The translations under genes and the position numbers were made by a program. From Acetobacteraceae bacterium (lineage in GTDB: Bacteria; Pseudomonadota; Alphaproteobacteria; Acetobacterales; Acetobacteraceae), in contig JAFAHH010001015.1 of NCBI GenBank assembly GCA_019237355.1, positions 1 to 9,636 on the forward strand: 9,636 bases of DNA, given 5' to 3'. Positions within the stretch are counted from its first letter, which is position 1. Every line of letters starts with the position of its first letter. The notes under the pieces are model-generated. The model was not told where the DNA came from. It worked only from the letters and a program-made list of their open reading frames with translations, and made no database searches. This document shows, piece by piece, positions 1 to 7,011 of this stretch.

Positions 1-761
1 GCGATCCCTCCAAAGTGCCCTTGCAGGGCGTTGATGTAGCGATGGAGTGCACCGGCCTATTCACCAAACGGGATGCGGCGGCACAGCTCATGACCGCTGG
101 AGCGCGCAAAGTGCTCGTCTCAGTGCCCGCCGACGGTGTGGATGCCACCATAGTGTATGGGGTTAATCATAAAACGCTGACGCCGGAGATGACCGTGATC
201 TCCAACGCTTCCTGTACCACGAATTGCCTTGCTCCGATGGCTAAGGTGCTGCACGAGGCGTTTGGGGTGGAGCGCGGTTATATGGTTACGATCCATTCCT
301 ATACGGGAGACCAGCGCACGGTCGATACATTACACAAAGATTTGCATCGAGCGCGGGCTGCCGCGGTTTCGATGATCCCGACCACCACCGGGGCTGCCCG
401 GGCGGTTGGATTGGTGTTGCCCGAGCTCAAGGGTAAGCTTGACGGCACGGCGATCCGCGTGCCGACGCCAAATGTCTCATTGGTTTCGTTGGATGTCTCT
501 CTTAAGAGAGGGGCAACTGCGGAGGAGATCAATGCCGCGTTCAAGCAGGCCGCCGAAGGCGAGTTGCGCGGCATCCTTGACTACAATACCGAGAAGCTGG
601 TGAGCGTCGATTTCAATCATATCTCGGCCTCTTGCACGTTCGATGCGACCCAGACGGCCGTCGTGGACGGTGCGCTGACCCGGGTAATGGGCTGGTACGA
701 CAATGAGTGGGGCTTTTCCAACCGAATGGCCGACGTGGCCGCGCTGTTCGGTAGGCTTTAA
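1..761 (+). CDS. gap: Glyceraldehyde-3-phosphate dehydrogenase, type I (5' end outside window)
   Basis: Catalyses the reversible NAD(P)-dependent conversion of glyceraldehyde 3-phosphate plus phosphate to 1,3-bisphosphoglycerate in cytosolic glycolysis/gluconeogenesis. The frame is already open at base 3, so the true start lies upstream. Against a usual length near 335 residues, roughly the first 85, holding the Rossmann nucleotide-binding start, are missing. Visible landmarks in order: GVDVAMECTGLF; the catalytic motif SNASCTTNC with the nucleophilic Cys codon at 213-215; the catalytic-His segment TIHSYTGDQ; IPTTTGAA; the substrate-phosphate segment RVPTPNVS; and the C-terminal WYDNEWGFSNRM. 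The stop TAA at 759-761 is followed 4 bp later by the pgk start, so the two are almost certainly co-transcribed. All key residues in the visible part are intact. Which of several possible gap paralogues this is cannot be told from the fragment; a start at GTG 15 would be an artefact of the window edge. Confidence 0.97.
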   Translation, partial: DPSKVPLQGVDVAMECTGLFTKRDAAAQLMTAGARKVLVSVPADGVDATIVYGVNHKTLTPEMTVISNASCTTNCLAPMAKVLHEAFGVERGYMVTIHSYTGDQRTVDTLHKDLHRARAAAVSMIPTTTGAARAVGLVLPELKGKLDGTAIRVPTPNVSLVSLDVSLKRGATAEEINAAFKQAAEGELRGILDYNTEKLVSVDFNHISASCTFDATQTAVVDGALTRVMGWYDNEWGFSNRMADVAALFGRL

Positions 762-765
762 GCCT

Positions 766-1971
766 ATGGCGCTTCGCACCCTCGATGGGGTGGATGTGAA
801 AGGGAAGCGCGTGCTGTTGCGCGCCGACCTTAACGTACCCATGAAGGGCGGACGCGTGACCGATCTCATGCGCCTCGAGCGGCTGACCCCAACCATCCGC
901 GAACTCTCAAGCAAAGGCGCAAAAGTTCTCATTTGTAGCCATCTCGGACGGCCGCGCGGCAAGCGCGTGCCCGAGATGTCGCTCGCCCCAGTGGCCCTCG
1001 CCTTGGGAGAGGTGCTTGGACGCAAGGTCCGCTTTGCCGAGGATTGCATTGGTATCCCTGCCCAGCAGGCGATCGATTTGCTCGGCCAGGGCGATGTCGT
1101 GGTGCTGGAGAATACCCGGTTTCACCCCGGGGAGCAGGCGAATGAGCCTGCTTTCGGCGCCGCACTCGCCAGACTGGCCGAGCTCTACGTGAACGACGCA
1201 TTCTCAGCCGCCCATCGCGCCCATGCCAGCACGGAAGGGGTTGCGCATTTGCTACCAGCCTATGCCGGCCGGCTGATGCAAGCTGAGCTGGAGGCTCTTC
1301 ATGCGGCGCTTGACAATCCGGTGCGTCCGGTTGCGGCCATGGTGGGCGGCGCGAAGATCTCTACCAAGCTTGAGTTGCTGGGCCACCTCGTCGAGCGCGT
1401 CGACGCCTTGGTGATCGGCGGCGCGATGGCAAACACCTTCCTGGCAGCGCAAGGCATTACGGTCGGTAAATCGCTGCAGGAAGCTGGGATGCACCAGACT
1501 GCGCGCGACATTCTGGACCACGCGCAGGCGCAGCGGTGTGAAATCTTGCTCCCCATGGATGTCGTCGTTGCGGCCGAGCTCAAGCCGGGTGTGGCGGCGC
1601 AGGTCGCCGATGCGAATGCGATCCCAGCCGGGTCCATGGCCTTGGACATTGGGCCGTTAACCGTGCGCGCGACCACCGGACGGCTTGGAGCATGGAAGAC
1701 TCTCGTATGGAACGGCCCGCTCGGCGCTTTTGAAGTACCGCCGTTCAATGAGGGCACCGTTGCCGTGGCGAAGGCCGTGGCGGCCGCGACTGCGGCCGGG
1801 CAGCTTAGAAGCATCGCCGGAGGCGGCGATACGGTTGCGGCACTCCAGCAGGCGGGAGTACTCGACCGGCTGAGCTATGTTTCTACTGCCGGCGGTGCGT
1901 TTCTGGAATGGATGGAAGGCAAGACTTTGCCAGGTGTGGCGGCACTGGAGGCTTCCAGTATAGCTGCATGA
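766..1971 (+). CDS. pgk: Phosphoglycerate kinase
   Basis: Transfers phosphate between 1,3-bisphosphoglycerate and ADP, giving 3-phosphoglycerate and ATP in the cytosol, directly after the GAPDH step encoded upstream. The predicted product is 401 residues, normal for bacterial PGK. N-domain substrate motifs are present: RVLLRADLNVP, SHLGRPRG, ENTRFHPGE and the YVNDAFSAAHRAHAST loop. The C-domain nucleotide part follows: GGAKISTKLELL, VIGGAMANTF, WNGPLGAFE, then GGGDTVAAL and STAGGAFLEWMEG near the end. ATG 766 was chosen because it starts the conserved N-terminus (MALRTLDGVDVKGKRVLLRA) and lies just after the gap stop; an in-frame start at 703 would run inside gap. No strong ribosome binding site precedes it, which fits translational coupling to gap. 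In many alphaproteobacteria an aldolase or pyruvate kinase gene follows pgk; here a broken unrelated gene does. Confidence 0.98.
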   Translation: MALRTLDGVDVKGKRVLLRADLNVPMKGGRVTDLMRLERLTPTIRELSSKGAKVLICSHLGRPRGKRVPEMSLAPVALALGEVLGRKVRFAEDCIGIPAQQAIDLLGQGDVVVLENTRFHPGEQANEPAFGAALARLAELYVNDAFSAAHRAHASTEGVAHLLPAYAGRLMQAELEALHAALDNPVRPVAAMVGGAKISTKLELLGHLVERVDALVIGGAMANTFLAAQGITVGKSLQEAGMHQTARDILDHAQAQRCEILLPMDVVVAAELKPGVAAQVADANAIPAGSMALDIGPLTVRATTGRLGAWKTLVWNGPLGAFEVPPFNEGTVAVAKAVAAATAAGQLRSIAGGGDTVAALQQAGVLDRLSYVSTAGGAFLEWMEGKTLPGVAALEASSIAA

Positions 1972-2031
1972 CCTCCGGGCGCCGTCCTGGCGCAGACATA
2001 GCCGGACAGGAACCTCTCGGAGCCGCGGGTC

Positions 2032-2054
2032 TTGATACTCGAAATGAGTATCAA
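2032..2054. repeat. Perfect 9-bp inverted repeat around a start codon
   Basis: The arms TTGATACTC (2032-2040) and GAGTATCAA (2046-2054) are exact reverse complements separated by the 5-base spacer GAAAT. The ATG at 2044-2046 straddles the spacer and the right arm. No T-run follows, so it does not look like an intrinsic terminator for pgk. It could be an operator-like site or an RNA hairpin hiding the start codon of the secreted-protein gene. The left arm itself begins with an in-frame TTG that has a GGAG 9 bases upstream (2019-2022), so translation might start there instead. The symmetry is seen directly; the role is inferred. Confidence 0.6.
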
Positions 2055-2662
2055 AGCCAGACGGAGCTGGCTGACGAGCTTGCAAAAACGAGGGTTGCTC
2101 GCGGGCACGATCGCGCTCGCAGTAGGGGGAGGGCGCTCCTTACGCGCAAGCCCGCCCAGCTAACGTACCATTCATCTGGCGAACAATCGCAGGTACCAGT
2201 CTGAATCTCTCAGAAAATTCCTATCAGACGATCACGCCTCCCTTTCCCATTGCCCTAGGCGGAGGCTCTGAGACAACAGTTTACGTGGACAGCAATGGCA
2301 AGCTCAATTTCAGCGCGCTCATAGAAAGCGATCCCAATAACGTATCTCTCCCCCGGCCAGACCAGGTCTATAACTTCATGGTTGCACCATTCTGGGACCG
2401 CTTAAAGCCCATCCCAAATACGGCACAAAACGTGTTCCTAGCTGTAACAGGAGCCGCACCGCACCGGGAATTGGTCGCGGAATCGCGCAATGTGCCGCGC
2501 GGGAACGGGTGCACGGACCCTGCCGCGAACGTCACTTTTCAAGTGGTGTTCTTCGAGGGAAGCAGCGATGTACTCTTCAATTATGCCCATACCGCCTTCG
2601 GAGGGGCTCCAGCCTGTGCGGCAGGCGATAACGGCGCCTCGGCGACGGTCGGCATTGAGCTC
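2044..2662 (+). pseudogene. Secreted protein gene, frameshifted and 3'-truncated
   Basis: From ATG 2044 the frame encodes a signal-peptide-like start (MSIKARRSWLTSLQKRGLLA, then a hydrophobic GTIALAVG stretch) but stops at TAA 2161-2163. The next frame is open from 2126 and carries the protein body. Removing one G from the run of five at 2125-2129 joins the two frames as ...ALAVGEGAPYAQA-RPANVPF, with a good AQA signal peptidase I site. The body (TSLNLSENSYQTITPPFPIALGG, VYVDSNGKLNF, FMVAPFWDRL, FQVVFFEGSSDVLFNY, SATVGIEL) follows a pattern known from bacterial extracellular proteins: a beta-rich domain with a snapshot of 'VYVxSNGxLxF', 'APFWDxL' and 'FQVxxxEGSxxIxFxY' strands. Similarity ends near 2662; beyond that the frame is only the complement of the ligase gene. 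Exact function is unknown. The body uses more A/T-rich codons than its neighbours, hinting at transfer. A sequencing error could explain the frameshift but not the missing 3' end. An alternative start is TTG 2032. Confidence 0.7.
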
Positions 2663-2680
2663 AGGTGGCCGAGCGCCGCG

Positions 2681-4267
2681 CTACGCGGCACGCTCATCCC
2701 CAACCCACCGCAGCAGATCCTCCAGCCGGTCCGCCTCCGCCGCGGGTTTGTCGCGGCGGATCCGGGCGACACGGGGGAAGCGCACGGCCACGCCCGATTT
2801 ATGCCGGGTCGAGCGTTGCGCCGCATCGAAGGCGATCTCGAGGACCAGCGACTTCTCCACCTCCCGCACCGGGCCGAATCGCGCCACGGTGTGGTTACGC
2901 ACCCAACGATCGAGCCAGATTAGCTCCTGGTCGGTGAAACCCGAATACGCCTTCGCGACTGGAACCAGTTCGTCGCCGTTCCAAAGGCCAAATGTATAAT
3001 CGGAGTAATAACTGCTGCGCTTCCCATGGCCGCGCTGCGCGTACATCATCACGGCATCAATTGTGAGCGGGTCGCGCTTCCATTTCCACCACAGCCCCTT
3101 CGGCCGGCCAGGCACATACGGGCTATCGGCCCGCTTTAGGATGAGCCCCTCGATCGCGGCCGCCCGGGCGTTGGCCCGGCGCTCGGCCAGCTCCGGCAAG
3201 CTGTGGAATGCGATCATTTCCGATAAATCCATTCGCGCCGGCTGCACGCGCGCATACCATGCTTCCAAGCGGGCGCGGCGAGCATCGAAGGGCAGAGGCC
3301 GCATATCTTCGCTACGGTCGAACAGAATATCGTAAAGCCGCACGGCAGCCGGAAAGTCGCGCATCATCCTCGGGCTTACAGCCTTCCGGTTCAGCCGCTG
3401 CTGCAAATCGGCAAAGGGTGCGACGGCGCCATCGCGCATCACCAGCAGTTCCCCATCCAGCACAGCCTCGAAATTCATGGCCGCCACGATCTCGGGAAAG
3501 GCGCTCGATATATCATCGGCGCCGCGCGAGTAGAGCCGCCGCCCGCCTCTGGTGGAAACAAGCTGGACCCGAATGCCGTCCCATTTCCACTCGGCCCGGA
3601 AGGCGGTGGCATCCAGGCCCTCGAGATCGGCCGGCTCAAGCGGATGCGCTAGCATCAACGGCCGGAATACCGGCGCGTCAGCCGGGTCGGGTTTGGGCCC
3701 GCGGCTTTCGATCCAGGCGAAGAGACGTTCGTAAGGCGGCTCCAGCCCATGCCACACTTCTTCAATTTCATCCGGCCCAATCCGTCCGCCGGTCATCTCG
3801 GAAAGCGCGATCTTGGCCAGGCGCGCCGAAGCCCCTACCCGCAGGCCCCCGGTGATCAGCTTCAGCAGGGCGAGCCGCACGGGAGGCTCCGACGCATCCA
3901 GCCACCCGGCCACAATCGCCGGCAGATCGGATTTTGCCGCCGTCTGCAATGCCGAGTTCACCTCAGGCAAGGAAGGGGGCCCGGCATCGTTGGAAGCCGA
4001 AGGCCACATCAGGGCCACCGTTTCAGCCAGATCGCCGACGTAATCATATGACCACGCGAACAGCACGGGATCGGTGCGGGCATGCGCCAAATCCCGGATG
4101 AGGCTAGGTTTGGCCGTCGCAAAGGAAAGTTCACCCGTGATCGCCGCAAGCCCAATCCCACGATCCGGATCAGGCTGAGTTTCGAAATAGCGACGGAGCA
4201 GTGCGATCTTCGCATTCCGGCTGGGGGTGAACACCAAACGCTCAAGCAGCTCAGCAAAGGCGATCAT
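2681..4267 (-). CDS. ATP-dependent DNA ligase, cisplatin/DNA damage response type (PP_1105 family)
   Basis: Seals nicks in DNA using ATP through a lysyl-AMP intermediate; in this family it acts with a dedicated exonuclease in DNA damage repair. The 528-residue product has the family's normal length. An N-terminal ligase domain covers about 1-200. The adenylation domain carries motif I EWKWDGIR with the nucleotide-accepting Lys at 228, motif III VLDGELL (269-275), motif IV EGLILKR (373-379) and motif V WWKWKRDP (393-400). The OB-fold domain ends with motif VI-like RFPRVARIRRDKPAAEAD (496-513). The ATG overlaps the stop of the upstream exonuclease by 4 bp (ATGA at 4267-4264) and there is no clear ribosome binding site, so translation is probably coupled. 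It is the last gene of the minus-strand operon. The usual downstream Lhr-type helicase is absent; a broken secreted-protein gene meets its 3' end instead. Confidence 0.95.
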   Translation of the reverse strand: MIAFAELLERLVFTPSRNAKIALLRRYFETQPDPDRGIGLAAITGELSFATAKPSLIRDLAHARTDPVLFAWSYDYVGDLAETVALMWPSASNDAGPPSLPEVNSALQTAAKSDLPAIVAGWLDASEPPVRLALLKLITGGLRVGASARLAKIALSEMTGGRIGPDEIEEVWHGLEPPYERLFAWIESRGPKPDPADAPVFRPLMLAHPLEPADLEGLDATAFRAEWKWDGIRVQLVSTRGGRRLYSRGADDISSAFPEIVAAMNFEAVLDGELLVMRDGAVAPFADLQQRLNRKAVSPRMMRDFPAAVRLYDILFDRSEDMRPLPFDARRARLEAWYARVQPARMDLSEMIAFHSLPELAERRANARAAAIEGLILKRADSPYVPGRPKGLWWKWKRDPLTIDAVMMYAQRGHGKRSSYYSDYTFGLWNGDELVPVAKAYSGFTDQELIWLDRWVRNHTVARFGPVREVEKSLVLEIAFDAAQRSTRHKSGVAVRFPRVARIRRDKPAAEADRLEDLLRWVGDERAA

Positions 4268-5331
4268 GGTGCTTGATCGGATGTTTCGGCTTGAGCCCCT
4301 ACTTCTTCGACCGAGACACCTTCATCGTCCTCATCGCCGTAGCCAACCAGCCGCAGCGCCCGGCCGCGCAATCCTCGCTGGGCACAAGCATGAATAAGGG
4401 CCTCCTCGCGCCCATGCGTCACCCAGACCTCCGGTGCGCCAGTCTCATCCACGGTCCGGTTCAGTTCGCCCCAGTCCGCGTGATCGGAAATGACCAGCGG
4501 GAGTTCCACACCCCTTGATTTGGCGCGCTGGCGCACCCGCATCCAGCCCGAGGCCAGCGCCACCACCGGGTCCACCAGGCGCCGCGCCCACCGGTCTTGA
4601 ATGGCGCCGGGTGGGGCGAGCACGATTGCGCCCTGGAGCGCATCGCGAGCCGCGACCGTCGCAGGCCGAAGCTCGCCCAGGGCAATGCTATGTGCTTCGT
4701 AAACCCGGCATAGCGGGAACAAAGCACCATGCATGTAGATGGGCTTGTCCCACCCGGCGGCGCGCAAAAGCGCGATCAGGCGCTGGCATTTGCCCAAAAC
4801 ATAGCATCCGACCACATGGGTGCGCTCGGGAAACAAGGCAAGGCTAGCAAGCAACCGCTCGGTCTCGTGTTCTGGCTTGGGGTGGCAGAATACGGGCAGC
4901 GCGAAGGTTGCTTCCGTTACGAACAGGTCGCACGCGGTCAGAGCAAAAGCTTCGCAGGTAGGGTCGGGGCAGCGCTTATAATCGCCGCTCACCACCACCC
5001 GGCAGCCCGCATATTCCATCACCACCTGGGCGCTGCCCAACACGTGCCCAGCCGGTTCGAGCCAGACCCGCACCCCACCGATAGTGATCGCCTCGCCCCA
5101 GGGTAGCGGCTGCTGGCTCCCGCCCGCCCGGTCTTCGCCGAGCCGCGCCCGCATGAGGGCAAGGGTGGCTGGGCTCGCCAGAACCGCTCGATGGCCCGGC
5201 CGCGCATGATCCGAATGCGCGTGGGTGATGATCGCCCGGTCGACTGGCCGGGTGGGATCGATGAAAAACCCGCCTGGTTCGCAAAATAATCCGTACGGAA
5301 ACGGCTTCAGCCAGGTCTCAGGACGAAGCAT
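4264..5331 (-). CDS. Ligase-associated DNA exonuclease (metallo-beta-lactamase/beta-CASP fold)
   Basis: A metal-dependent nuclease related to SNM1/Artemis-type and RNase J-type enzymes, known in bacteria as the partner of the damage-response DNA ligase encoded next. The 355-residue product shows the zinc-binding signature THAHSDH (residues 36-42), a further metal-binding His in EPAGHVLGSAQ (His96), the Asp of VVVSGDYK (Asp117), FVTEATF (137-143), and beta-CASP features GWMRVR (262-267), ISDHADW (281-287) and VWVTHGREE (302-310). The C-terminal tail after about residue 330 is acidic. ATG 5331 begins the conserved METWL-like opening (MLRPETWLKPFPYGLFCEPG) and lies 3 bp after the crotonase stop; only a poorly placed AGGG precedes it, which suggests coupling. 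Its stop overlaps the ligase start. The adjacency of exonuclease and ligase strongly supports the assignment. Confidence 0.93.
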   Translation of the reverse strand: MLRPETWLKPFPYGLFCEPGGFFIDPTRPVDRAIITHAHSDHARPGHRAVLASPATLALMRARLGEDRAGGSQQPLPWGEAITIGGVRVWLEPAGHVLGSAQVVMEYAGCRVVVSGDYKRCPDPTCEAFALTACDLFVTEATFALPVFCHPKPEHETERLLASLALFPERTHVVGCYVLGKCQRLIALLRAAGWDKPIYMHGALFPLCRVYEAHSIALGELRPATVAARDALQGAIVLAPPGAIQDRWARRLVDPVVALASGWMRVRQRAKSRGVELPLVISDHADWGELNRTVDETGAPEVWVTHGREEALIHACAQRGLRGRALRLVGYGDEDDEGVSVEEVGAQAETSDQAP

Positions 5332-5334
5332 GCC

Positions 5335-6138
5335 CTATGGTTGCGGGAAGACCGGCTTGCGCTTCTCCAGATGAGAAGCGAGCCCTTCCTGCACCTCCGG
5401 CCCGCTGAAACCTATGAACTCGAGCGCGAGGGAGGCGTCGAATGCCGGTCCCATCTGCCGGAGCCAGTTGTTGAGCGCATATTTCGTCCAGCGGATCGCG
5501 GTTTGTGCGCCTTCAGCGAGCCGGGCGGCCACTTCCACCGATTTGGCGTCGAGATCGCGATCATTCACAGCCAGGCTCACCAAACCGATACGCTCCGCCT
5601 CCTCGCCGCTGACCGGCTGGCAAAGCAACAGATAGTATTTGGCCCGGGCCATGCCGCAGAGAAGGGGCCAGATGATCGCCGCGTGGTCTCCGGCGGCGAC
5701 ACCGAGACGGGTATGCCCGTCGATGATGCGGCACTCCTTGGCGGCAATCGAGATGTCGGCGAGAAGTCCCGCCACCAGCCCGGCACCCACGGCCACTCCG
5801 CGCATGGCACTTACTATGGGCTTGGAGCAATTTATCACATTGTATACAAAATCTTTGGCTTCCTTCCAGACCCGGACGCGCGTTGCGAAATCGGCGATCA
5901 TTTCCTTGATCATGGTGAAATCGCCGCCGGCCGAGAAATTGCTTCCCATACCAGTCAGAATAGCCGCATGAACGCCCGAATCGGCATCGATCTGCCGCCA
6001 AACATCGGCTAGTTCCCGGTGCAGCGCCGCATCCGCGACATTCATCGGTCCGTTATCCATGGTCACGCGGAGCACCTTTGGATGGGGCCAATCAAAGCGG
6101 AGGCGGGTGTAGCGGGCGTAAGCGTCGTTGGCGTTCAT
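5335..6138 (-). CDS. Enoyl-CoA hydratase/isomerase (crotonase) family protein
   Basis: Member of the crotonase superfamily, which stabilises acyl-CoA enolates through an oxyanion hole; exact reaction unknown. From ATG 6138 the product has 267 residues, the usual length. Features: the first oxyanion-hole segment NFSAGGDFTMI (about 67-77), the second GVAVGAGLVAGLLADISIA (114-132), then GHTRLGVAAGDHAA (141-154), SGEEAERIGLVS and a C-terminal SGPEVQEGLASHLEKRKPVF typical of the fold. The segment where classical hydratases carry the first catalytic Glu reads DGHTRLG, so hydratase activity is not assured; isomerase, lyase or hydrolase roles are possible. Start choice: GGAAG sits 8 bases before ATG 6138; ATG 6144, two codons upstream, is the alternative. 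Reading further upstream enters the SDR gene. It is the first gene of the minus-strand operon, 3 bp before the exonuclease, and is divergent from the SDR gene. Confidence 0.9.
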   Translation of the reverse strand: MNANDAYARYTRLRFDWPHPKVLRVTMDNGPMNVADAALHRELADVWRQIDADSGVHAAILTGMGSNFSAGGDFTMIKEMIADFATRVRVWKEAKDFVYNVINCSKPIVSAMRGVAVGAGLVAGLLADISIAAKECRIIDGHTRLGVAAGDHAAIIWPLLCGMARAKYYLLLCQPVSGEEAERIGLVSLAVNDRDLDAKSVEVAARLAEGAQTAIRWTKYALNNWLRQMGPAFDASLALEFIGFSGPEVQEGLASHLEKRKPVFPQP

Positions 6139-6247
6139 GCGCATTGCTTCCGGGCAAAGAGGGAGAGGGGGGCCTGGAGGCTGATCTTGCCGGGAAGCTT
6201 CGCGGGCGGGCAACATCCGCCTCGCGACCAAAGAAGGGGAAGCGGAA
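6139..6247. promoter_or_regulatory. Divergent intergenic region between crotonase and SDR genes
   Basis: About 109 bp separate the start codons of two divergent operons, so promoters for both must lie here or overlap the gene starts. It contains purine-rich tracts. A strong ribosome binding site, AAGGGGA at 6234-6240, lies 7 bases before the SDR ATG, and GGAAG serves the crotonase on the other strand. I could not identify convincing -35/-10 boxes or a clear operator palindrome. Confidence 0.5.
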
Positions 6248-7009
6248 ATGGCACAGCTCACCGGGAAAGTCGCTTGGGTAACGGGCGCAGGCAGCGGCAT
6301 TGGCGAAGCCTCGGCGCTTGCGCTGGCCTCGGAAGGGGCGGCTGTGGTGCTGACCGGGCGGCGCACCGAGGCTCTCGAGACCGTGCGGGCTAAAATCGAA
6401 TCCAAGGGTGGTTCGGCCCATGTGCAAGCTGGCGATCTGATGCAGAGCGCAACGGCGCAGCGCATCGCGGCCTGGATTCAGCAGACGCTCGGCCGGCTGG
6501 ATATTCTGGTGAACAATGCGGGGCTGAACATTGGGCAACGCGCATGGGGCGAGTTAACATTCGAGGGCGCGGACCATGTGCTCGGGGCTAATCTAAACAA
6601 TCCGTTTTATTGCGTTATTGCCGCCTTGCCGCTGATGCGCGCGCAGAGGGGCGGGGTTATGATCCACACCGCGAGTTGGGCGGGCCGCTATTCCAGTGCG
6701 TTAACGGGACCCGCTTACAATGCGGCAAAGCATGGCGTGGTGGCGATGAGCGAGACCATCAACATGACCGAATGCGTGCATGGCATTCGGTCTTGCGCCC
6801 TTTGCCCGGGTGAGGTGGCGACACCAATCCTCGAAAAGCGCCCTAACCCGGTCAGCGCCGAGGAACGGGCCCGGATGGTGCAAGCGGAGGACTGCGCCGA
6901 CCTGATCCGCTACATCGCCTGCTTGCCGCCGCATGTCTGTATCAACGAGGTGCTGATCAGCCCGACCTGGAACCGGTTCTATACGGCCCAGCTCCAGCAA
7001 AGGCTTTGA
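6248..7009 (+). CDS. Short-chain dehydrogenase/reductase (SDR) family oxidoreductase
   Basis: NAD(P)-dependent oxidoreductase acting on an alcohol/ketone pair; substrate unknown. The 253-residue product is a classical SDR. It has the cofactor glycine motif TGAGSGIG (12-19), DL in AGDLMQ (61-66), NNAG (89-92), a catalytic Ser in IHTASWAGRY (Ser143), YNAAK with Tyr157 and Lys161, and PGEVATP (187-193). The second strand ends in LTGRR rather than an Asp, which favours NADP(H) over NAD(H); this is an inference. ATG 6248 has the well-spaced AAGGGGA site upstream. The D-2-hydroxyacid dehydrogenase gene begins 2 bp after the stop, so they form an operon, divergent from the crotonase gene. The C-terminal LISPTWNRFYTAQLQ contains no usual SDR oligomerisation oddity. 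Confidence 0.95.
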   Translation: MAQLTGKVAWVTGAGSGIGEASALALASEGAAVVLTGRRTEALETVRAKIESKGGSAHVQAGDLMQSATAQRIAAWIQQTLGRLDILVNNAGLNIGQRAWGELTFEGADHVLGANLNNPFYCVIAALPLMRAQRGGVMIHTASWAGRYSSALTGPAYNAAKHGVVAMSETINMTECVHGIRSCALCPGEVATPILEKRPNPVSAEERARMVQAEDCADLIRYIACLPPHVCINEVLISPTWNRFYTAQLQQRL

Positions 7010-7011
7010 TC

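Noticed and set aside
477..1049. Long minus-strand open frame across the gap-pgk junction
   Set aside because: It is the complement of two well-supported genes, has no family resemblance and is low-complexity in Arg/Ser/Pro as expected of a GC-rich shadow frame.
1299..1814. 171-codon minus-strand open frame inside pgk
   Set aside because: Antisense to a conserved, intact pgk; Ala/Ser/Thr-rich shadow composition.
1972..2031. Possible intrinsic terminator after pgk
   Set aside because: GC-rich partial repeats are present, but no clean stem followed by a T-run was found.
2663..2923. Extension of the secreted-protein frame on the plus strand
   Set aside because: From 2681 on it is just the complement of the ligase C-terminus; the secreted-domain similarity ends near 2662.
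3208..3855. 215-codon plus-strand open frame within the ligase gene
   Set aside because: Arg/Pro/Ala-rich shadow of the ligase on the opposite strand.
5050..5064. GGTTCGAGCC, reminiscent of a tRNA T-loop
   Set aside because: It lies in the conserved exonuclease coding sequence and no acceptor, D or anticodon stems can be arranged around it.
6145..6465. N-terminal extension of the crotonase frame
   Set aside because: It would overlap the SDR gene for over 200 bp and lacks crotonase similarity; good start codons with a ribosome binding site exist at 6138 and 6144.
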